Assembly (NCBI GenBank): GCA_015661465.1 | Contig: DQVZ01000307.1 | Span: 1 to 9,755, forward strand | Direction: 5' to 3' | Origin: Aquifex aeolicus | GTDB taxonomy: Bacteria; Aquificota; Aquificia; Aquificales; Aquificaceae | Length of the DNA: 9,755 bases | Shown here: one piece after another, positions 5,965 to 9,755 of the stretch | Layout: the number at the start of each line of letters is the position of its first letter | Position numbering within the stretch: the stretch's first letter is position 1 | Notes under the pieces: generated by a model | Databases searched by the model: none | The model's input: only the letters and a program-made list of their open reading frames with translations | What the model was told of the DNA's origin: nothing | Translations under genes and position numbers: made by a program

Positions 5965-7335
5965 TTAAATAGTCCGTGAAAACTTCAGTTCCTTCTTTTT
6001 TCTAAGGTGTGCATCGAAGACCATGGCAATGTTCCTGATAAGCAGCCTTCCGACGGGGAGAATTCTTATCTTTTCTTCTTCAATCTTTATAAGTCCATCC
6101 TCTTCCATCTCTTTTAGTTCCTCAAGCTCCTTCCCAAAGTAATCTTTAAAATTTATATTAAATTCACTTTCTATCTTTTTAAAGTCCACTCCGAGGTTAC
6201 ACATTATATCCATAATTACCTCTCTTCTTATGAAATCGTCTTCATTTAGGATGTAGCCTCTGAGTATTGGTATTTCTCCTTTATCAACGGCGTTATTATA
6301 CTCCCTTAGGGTCTTGAAGTTCTGGAAATATGAATCGTAGAGCATACCTATTGAGGTAGCCCCGAAACCTAAAAGTTCTACTCCCCTCTTAGTAGTGTAC
6401 CCCTGAAAGTTTCTCCATAGCTCACCTTTTCTTTGAGCAACTGCAAGCTCATCGTGAGGTTTTGCAAAGTGGTCCATCCCTATGTAAACGTATCCCGCTG
6501 ACTGGAATTTATCTATTATCATCTCGAGAATTCTCAGTTTTTCCTCTGCTGAAGGTAATGATTCTCTAGGGAGAAGTTGTTGGTGAGGTTTAACATCAGG
6601 TATGTAGGCAAAACTGTAAGTTGCTACCCTGTCAGGATTGAGTTCTATAACTTTCTCTACAGTTTCTTCAAAACTTTTCCTGGTCTGATAAGGAAGTCCG
6701 TAAATAAGGTCTACATTTATACTTTCAAAACCTGCCTCCCTTAGCTTTTCAATTTTTTCTTTGATAAGCTCGTAGGGTTGTATCCTGTTTACCGCACGTT
6801 GGACTTTAGGGTCTAAATCTTGAATTCCTAGGCTTACCCTGTTGAAACCCGTTTCTTTAATTGTTTTTATTTGTTCATCCGTAAGATAACGAGGGTCAAG
6901 TTCGATTGAAATCTCGGCATCTTCATCTATGGGAAATCTTTTAACTATTTCTTCGAAAAAGGCTTTAATTTGTTCAGGTTCGAGGTAGTTGGGTGTTCCT
7001 CCTCCCCAATGGAGCTGAACTACCTTTCTATCCTTATCCAAGTATTGGGATACCATTTCCATTTCCCTGTAAACCCTTTCAAGATACGGAATCTCTATTC
7101 CCTTCCTATGGGAAATTATTACATTGCAACCGCAGTATAAACATCTTTGTTCACAAAAAGGTATGTGAAAATAGAGGGATAAGGGGGTTTTCCTCTGATT
7201 GCTCTCTATTAGTTTCTTAATATAGTGTTCCGATTTTACTTCTTGGGTAAACTCTGTTGCGGGAGGATAACTTGTATACCTCGGCCCGGGACGGTCGTAT
7301 TTTTTGATAAGTTCTTTATTAAACTCGACTTTCAT
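5965..7335 (-). CDS. hemN: Oxygen-independent coproporphyrinogen III oxidase (radical SAM)
   Basis: HemN decarboxylates two propionates of coproporphyrinogen III to form protoporphyrinogen IX without oxygen, using S-adenosylmethionine and a [4Fe-4S] cluster. The 456-residue length is normal. The N-terminus has the HemN hallmark [14 protein letters not shown] (13-26). The cluster motif is [10 protein letters not shown] (61-70), the C-x3-C-x2-C-x-C form with Cys 61, 65, 68 and 70. [11 protein letters not shown] (108-118), ELDPR (145-149), SLGIQD (168-173) and WRNFQGYTT (307-315) follow. The RNFQGYTT segment and the full C-terminal domain with RNIAMVFD (434-441) separate true HemN from the haem chaperone HemW. 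The start matches the family N-terminus, but no Shine-Dalgarno precedes it. It is the first gene of the minus-strand row and faces carB across 41 bases. Confidence 0.96.
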   Translation of the reverse strand: MKVEFNKELIKKYDRPGPRYTSYPPATEFTQEVKSEHYIKKLIESNQRKTPLSLYFHIPFCEQRCLYCGCNVIISHRKGIEIPYLERVYREMEMVSQYLDKDRKVVQLHWGGGTPNYLEPEQIKAFFEEIVKRFPIDEDAEISIELDPRYLTDEQIKTIKETGFNRVSLGIQDLDPKVQRAVNRIQPYELIKEKIEKLREAGFESINVDLIYGLPYQTRKSFEETVEKVIELNPDRVATYSFAYIPDVKPHQQLLPRESLPSAEEKLRILEMIIDKFQSAGYVYIGMDHFAKPHDELAVAQRKGELWRNFQGYTTKRGVELLGFGATSIGMLYDSYFQNFKTLREYNNAVDKGEIPILRGYILNEDDFIRREVIMDIMCNLGVDFKKIESEFNINFKDYFGKELEELKEMEEDGLIKIEEEKIRILPVGRLLIRNIAMVFDAHLRKKKELKFSRTI

Positions 7336-7376
7336 TATGAAAATAATATATACATTTAGTTTAAAATTTTTACGAT
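7336..7376. promoter_or_regulatory. Divergent hemN/carB promoter spacer
   Basis: These 41 bases are almost pure A+T and are the only space between two divergent start codons, so they should hold both promoters unless those lie inside the genes. Toward carB, TAAAAT (7362-7367) could be a -10 and would put transcription start about at the ATG. Toward hemN, the minus strand reads TATATT (7350-7345), also only about 10 bases from its ATG. Neither side has a Shine-Dalgarno or a good -35. Both genes may therefore be translated from very short leaders or none. Confidence 0.45.
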
Positions 7377-8990
7377 ATGTCTAAAAAAGTTGTTATACTT
7401 GGCAGCGGACCTAACCGTATAGGTCAAGGGATTGAATTCGATTACGCCTGTGTTCATGCAGTATTTGCCTTACAAGAAGAAGGCTATAAGGCAATAATGG
7501 TGAACTGCAATCCCGAAACTGTTTCTACCGATTACGACACAGCGGATAAACTCTTCTTTGAACCTATAGTTTTTGAACATGTAATGGACATCATAGAAAG
7601 GGAAAAACCCTACGGAGTTATACTTCAATTCGGAGGACAAACTCCTTTAAAGCTTTCTATACCTCTAAAAAAACAAGGTGTAAATATCTTAGGAACTCAG
7701 CCCGAAAATATAGATAGAGCAGAGGATAGAGAACTTTTCAGGAAGCTAATTATAGAACTTGGTTTAAAGCAGCCTGAAAGTGGAACCGCGAAGGATAAAG
7801 AAGAAGCTCTCGAAATAGCCGAAAGGCTAGGATATCCCGTCTTAGTAAGACCTTCTTACGTTCTCGGAGGAAGGGCGATGAGAATAGTTTACGATGAAAA
7901 CGAATTAAAAGATTATCTGGAAGAGGCTGTAAGTGTAAGCTATGAAAGGCCCGTTTTGATAGATAAATTCTTAGAAGACAGTATAGAACTTGACGTGGAT
8001 GCCGTTTGTGATGGAAAAGAAGTCCTTATAGGAGCGGTAATGGAACACATAGAAGAGGCCGGAGTTCACTCAGGAGACAGTGCAACCTCAATACCCCCCT
8101 ACACTCTATCCGATGAAATAGTAGAAGAAGTCAAAAGGCAAACAAGAGAACTTGCCCTTGCTCTCGAAGTAAAAGGTTTAATAAATGTTCAATTCGCAGT
8201 TTATAAGGGAGAAGTCTATGTACTTGAGGTAAATCCCAGAGCTTCAAGAACGGTACCCTTTGTAAGTAAAAGTGTAGGGTATCCTTTGGCAAAAATAGCA
8301 ACCAAGGTACTAATAGGAAAATCTCTGAGGGAAATTGTTCCTGAAGTGTTCGAAAGGATAGAAAAGGGAGAAAATCACATAGCATCGGACTTTCTCCCTA
8401 AAAGTAAAAAGATATTTTCCGTAAAGGAAGTGGTCTTCCCATGGAAGAGATTTCCCGAAGTAGACCCCCTATTGGGACCGGAGATGAAATCGACAGGAGA
8501 AGTGATGGGAATAGATGAGGATTTTGGTTTAGCATATTATAAAGCTCAACTCTCGGCCGGCTATAGACTTCCAGAAAGAGGTAATGTATTTATAAGCGTC
8601 TCTGACAGAGATAAGCCGAAAATTAGGGAGCTCGCCAAAGGTTTTTATGAGCTCGGATTCAGAATATACACAACTACCGGAACTTATAAGTTCCTTAAAA
8701 AACACGGAATTCCGACAGAAAGGGTCATGAAAGTTTCCGAAGGAAGACCCAACGTAGTAGATATGATTATTAACGGAAATATACATCTGGTTATAAACAC
8801 TCCTTCGGGCAAACGTGAAAAAAGTGATGCGTACTTTATCAGAAGAACAGCGGTTCAATTTAATGTTCCCTATTACACAACTGTAAGGGCAGGATACGCT
8901 GTTCTTGAAGCCATAAAGAGCTTCAGGAAATTAAGGAAGACCGATAATACTCTTAAAGTAAACTCAATTCAAGAGTTACATGGAATCTAA
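7377..8990 (+). CDS. carB: Carbamoyl-phosphate synthase large subunit, C-terminal half (split CarB)
   Basis: The 537 residues correspond to the second half of a normal CarB of about 1,070 residues. This is the carbamoyl-phosphate ATP-grasp domain plus the allosteric domain; it uses the second ATP to phosphorylate carbamate for pyrimidine and arginine synthesis. The protein starts directly at the domain: [21 protein letters not shown] (3-23). It continues with [14 protein letters not shown] (42-55), [10 protein letters not shown] (84-93), [13 protein letters not shown] (156-168), [14 protein letters not shown] (222-235) and the metal-binding [12 protein letters not shown] (284-295). An MGS-like regulatory domain spans about 403-515 ([38 protein letters not shown]). 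An in-frame TAA 15 bases upstream (7362-7364) shows it is not a fragment of a longer local gene. The N-terminal half and CarA are absent here. Its end overlaps the EAL gene by 15 bases. Confidence 0.97.
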   Translation: MSKKVVILGSGPNRIGQGIEFDYACVHAVFALQEEGYKAIMVNCNPETVSTDYDTADKLFFEPIVFEHVMDIIEREKPYGVILQFGGQTPLKLSIPLKKQGVNILGTQPENIDRAEDRELFRKLIIELGLKQPESGTAKDKEEALEIAERLGYPVLVRPSYVLGGRAMRIVYDENELKDYLEEAVSVSYERPVLIDKFLEDSIELDVDAVCDGKEVLIGAVMEHIEEAGVHSGDSATSIPPYTLSDEIVEEVKRQTRELALALEVKGLINVQFAVYKGEVYVLEVNPRASRTVPFVSKSVGYPLAKIATKVLIGKSLREIVPEVFERIEKGENHIASDFLPKSKKIFSVKEVVFPWKRFPEVDPLLGPEMKSTGEVMGIDEDFGLAYYKAQLSAGYRLPERGNVFISVSDRDKPKIRELAKGFYELGFRIYTTTGTYKFLKKHGIPTERVMKVSEGRPNVVDMIINGNIHLVINTPSGKREKSDAYFIRRTAVQFNVPYYTTVRAGYAVLEAIKSFRKLRKTDNTLKVNSIQELHGI

Positions 8991-9755
8991 AATTTTCTTT
9001 ATTTGTTTGTTTAGCATATCAATACTTGGATTTTCTACGGGTTTTGAGAATATAAATCCCTGTACTAAATCTGTTCCCATATAAATTACGGTTTCAAGCT
9101 CTTCCTTCGTTTCGACACCTTCGGAAACCACAAGTATTCCGCTATCATGGGCAAGGCGTATAAGGTGATTTACTATTACCTTCTTAAGATTATGCTTATG
9201 AATATCACGTATCAGTTCCATATCTATCTTTATAATGTCCGGATTAAGTTCCGAAAGGTAAAACAATCCAGAATACCCTGAACCAACATCGTCAAGGGCA
9301 ACCTTAACACCTTCGGATTTAAGAAAATATATCAAGTTTTTTACTGCGAATATATCCAGTTCCTCATATTCGGTAAGTTCCACAACTATCTGGTTGGGCT
9401 TTACATCGTGGGTGTACAAAGTGCTTAGAAAATCTCCAAAAACTTTAAAAGGATCCTTTAAAAACCGCGGATGAAAGTTCATAAAAAGGAGTAAGTTCTC
9501 TCCCAGGAACTTGCTGGCTTTTTTCAGCGCAGCGTATCTGCAAAAATTTTCGGAAAACTCAGAGGTACTTTTCCCTATATTTATCAAATCCACTATCTTT
9601 ATGGGAGGCCTGCAAAGGGCTTCAAAAGCCTTTATTTTCTTTTGCCTAACATCTACTATAGCGTGGAAAAATATTTTTGTATCTACGAAAACCTTACCGA
9701 GGTTATTGAATATGAGTTTATCTATTAAGGACTCCGGAGGTTCAGCCCTTGCCAC
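8976..9755 (-). CDS. EAL-domain cyclic-di-GMP phosphodiesterase, partial at right edge
   Basis: The visible 259 codons form an essentially complete EAL domain that would hydrolyse the second messenger c-di-GMP to linear pGpG. Numbering from the window edge, the catalytic and metal-binding set is intact: the signature FEALCRP (44-50, E45), N93 in FMNFHP, E126 in VVELTE, D155-D156 in ALDDVGSGYSG, K176 in IIKID, E212 in SEGVET and Q232 in VQGFIFSKP. Loop 6, DDVGSGYSG, fits the active DDFGTGYSS type. The frame is open to the edge. The codon there is GTG, but the sequence before the EAL domain (about 30 residues) is more likely the tail of a linker or sensor domain, so the true start probably lies beyond the window. 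No membrane segment is seen in this part. It converges with carB, sharing 15 bases. Confidence 0.92.
   Translation of the reverse strand: MARAEPPESLIDKLIFNNLGKVFVDTKIFFHAIVDVRQKKIKAFEALCRPPIKIVDLINIGKSTSEFSENFCRYAALKKASKFLGENLLLFMNFHPRFLKDPFKVFGDFLSTLYTHDVKPNQIVVELTEYEELDIFAVKNLIYFLKSEGVKVALDDVGSGYSGLFYLSELNPDIIKIDMELIRDIHKHNLKKVIVNHLIRLAHDSGILVVSEGVETKEELETVIYMGTDLVQGFIFSKPVENPSIDMLNKQIKKILDSM

Noticed and set aside
8529..8858. Minus-strand open frame of 109 codons opposite carB
   Set aside because: Fully inside the conserved MGS-like region of carB and without a recognisable motif.
8958..8979. Inverted repeat (GTAAACTC ... GAGTTAC, 7-base loop) at the carB end as a terminator
   Set aside because: The stem is short, AT-rich and bulged, lies before the stop codon, and the T-rich stretch is about 14 bases away, so it is not a convincing intrinsic terminator.
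1..9755. Mobile elements, CRISPR arrays, phage or defence genes
   Set aside because: No transposase, integrase, regular repeats or terminal inverted repeats were seen; every substantial stretch is covered by a recognisable core-type gene.

Overview
The window most likely comes from a hyperthermophilic member of the Aquificales, Aquifex aeolicus or a close relative. The evidence is AGA/AGG/ATA-rich codon use, very tight gene packing with many overlaps, Lys/Glu-rich proteins, and a carbamoyl-phosphate synthase large subunit present only as its free-standing C-terminal half. I recall A. aeolicus having a split CarB of this kind, but the species call is inference from memory and was not searched.

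Layout. At the left edge (1-252, + strand) lies the C-terminus of a VTT/DedA-type membrane protein, which runs tail-to-tail into the next gene with a 20-base overlap. From 7335 down to 233 there are eight co-oriented minus-strand genes. In transcription order they are hemN (anaerobic haem synthesis), an OppF/DppF-type ABC ATPase, a CNNM/CBS/CorC membrane protein, thiL (thiamine pyrophosphate synthesis), a prepilin-like minor pilin or pseudopilin, purC (purine synthesis), hup (HU DNA-binding protein) and a family-4 glycosyltransferase. Junctions range from a 41-base overlap to a 41-base gap, so most of the row is probably cotranscribed. HU probably also has its own promoter. On the other side of a 41-base divergent spacer (7336-7376), carB (C-terminal half) runs on the plus strand to 8990. 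It overlaps tail-to-tail by 15 bases with a minus-strand EAL-domain c-di-GMP phosphodiesterase that continues past the right edge.

The genes do not form one pathway. They combine haem, thiamine, purine and pyrimidine/arginine biosynthesis with transport, pilus, chromatin and cell-surface functions. This is a compact core-genome arrangement of functionally unrelated neighbours. No gap exceeds 41 bases, so no stretch of 300 bases lacks a gene. I see no tRNA, rRNA, CRISPR array, insertion sequence, phage or defence module.

I did not find a convincing new system. The observations most worth checking are residue changes in otherwise conserved ThiL and glycosyltransferase motifs, a pilin leader nested inside the end of thiL with Ala instead of Gly before the cleavage site, a possible extended -10 promoter built on the purC stop codon, the divergent hemN/carB spacer with no Shine-Dalgarno on either side, and an oligopeptide-type ATPase with no transporter partners nearby.
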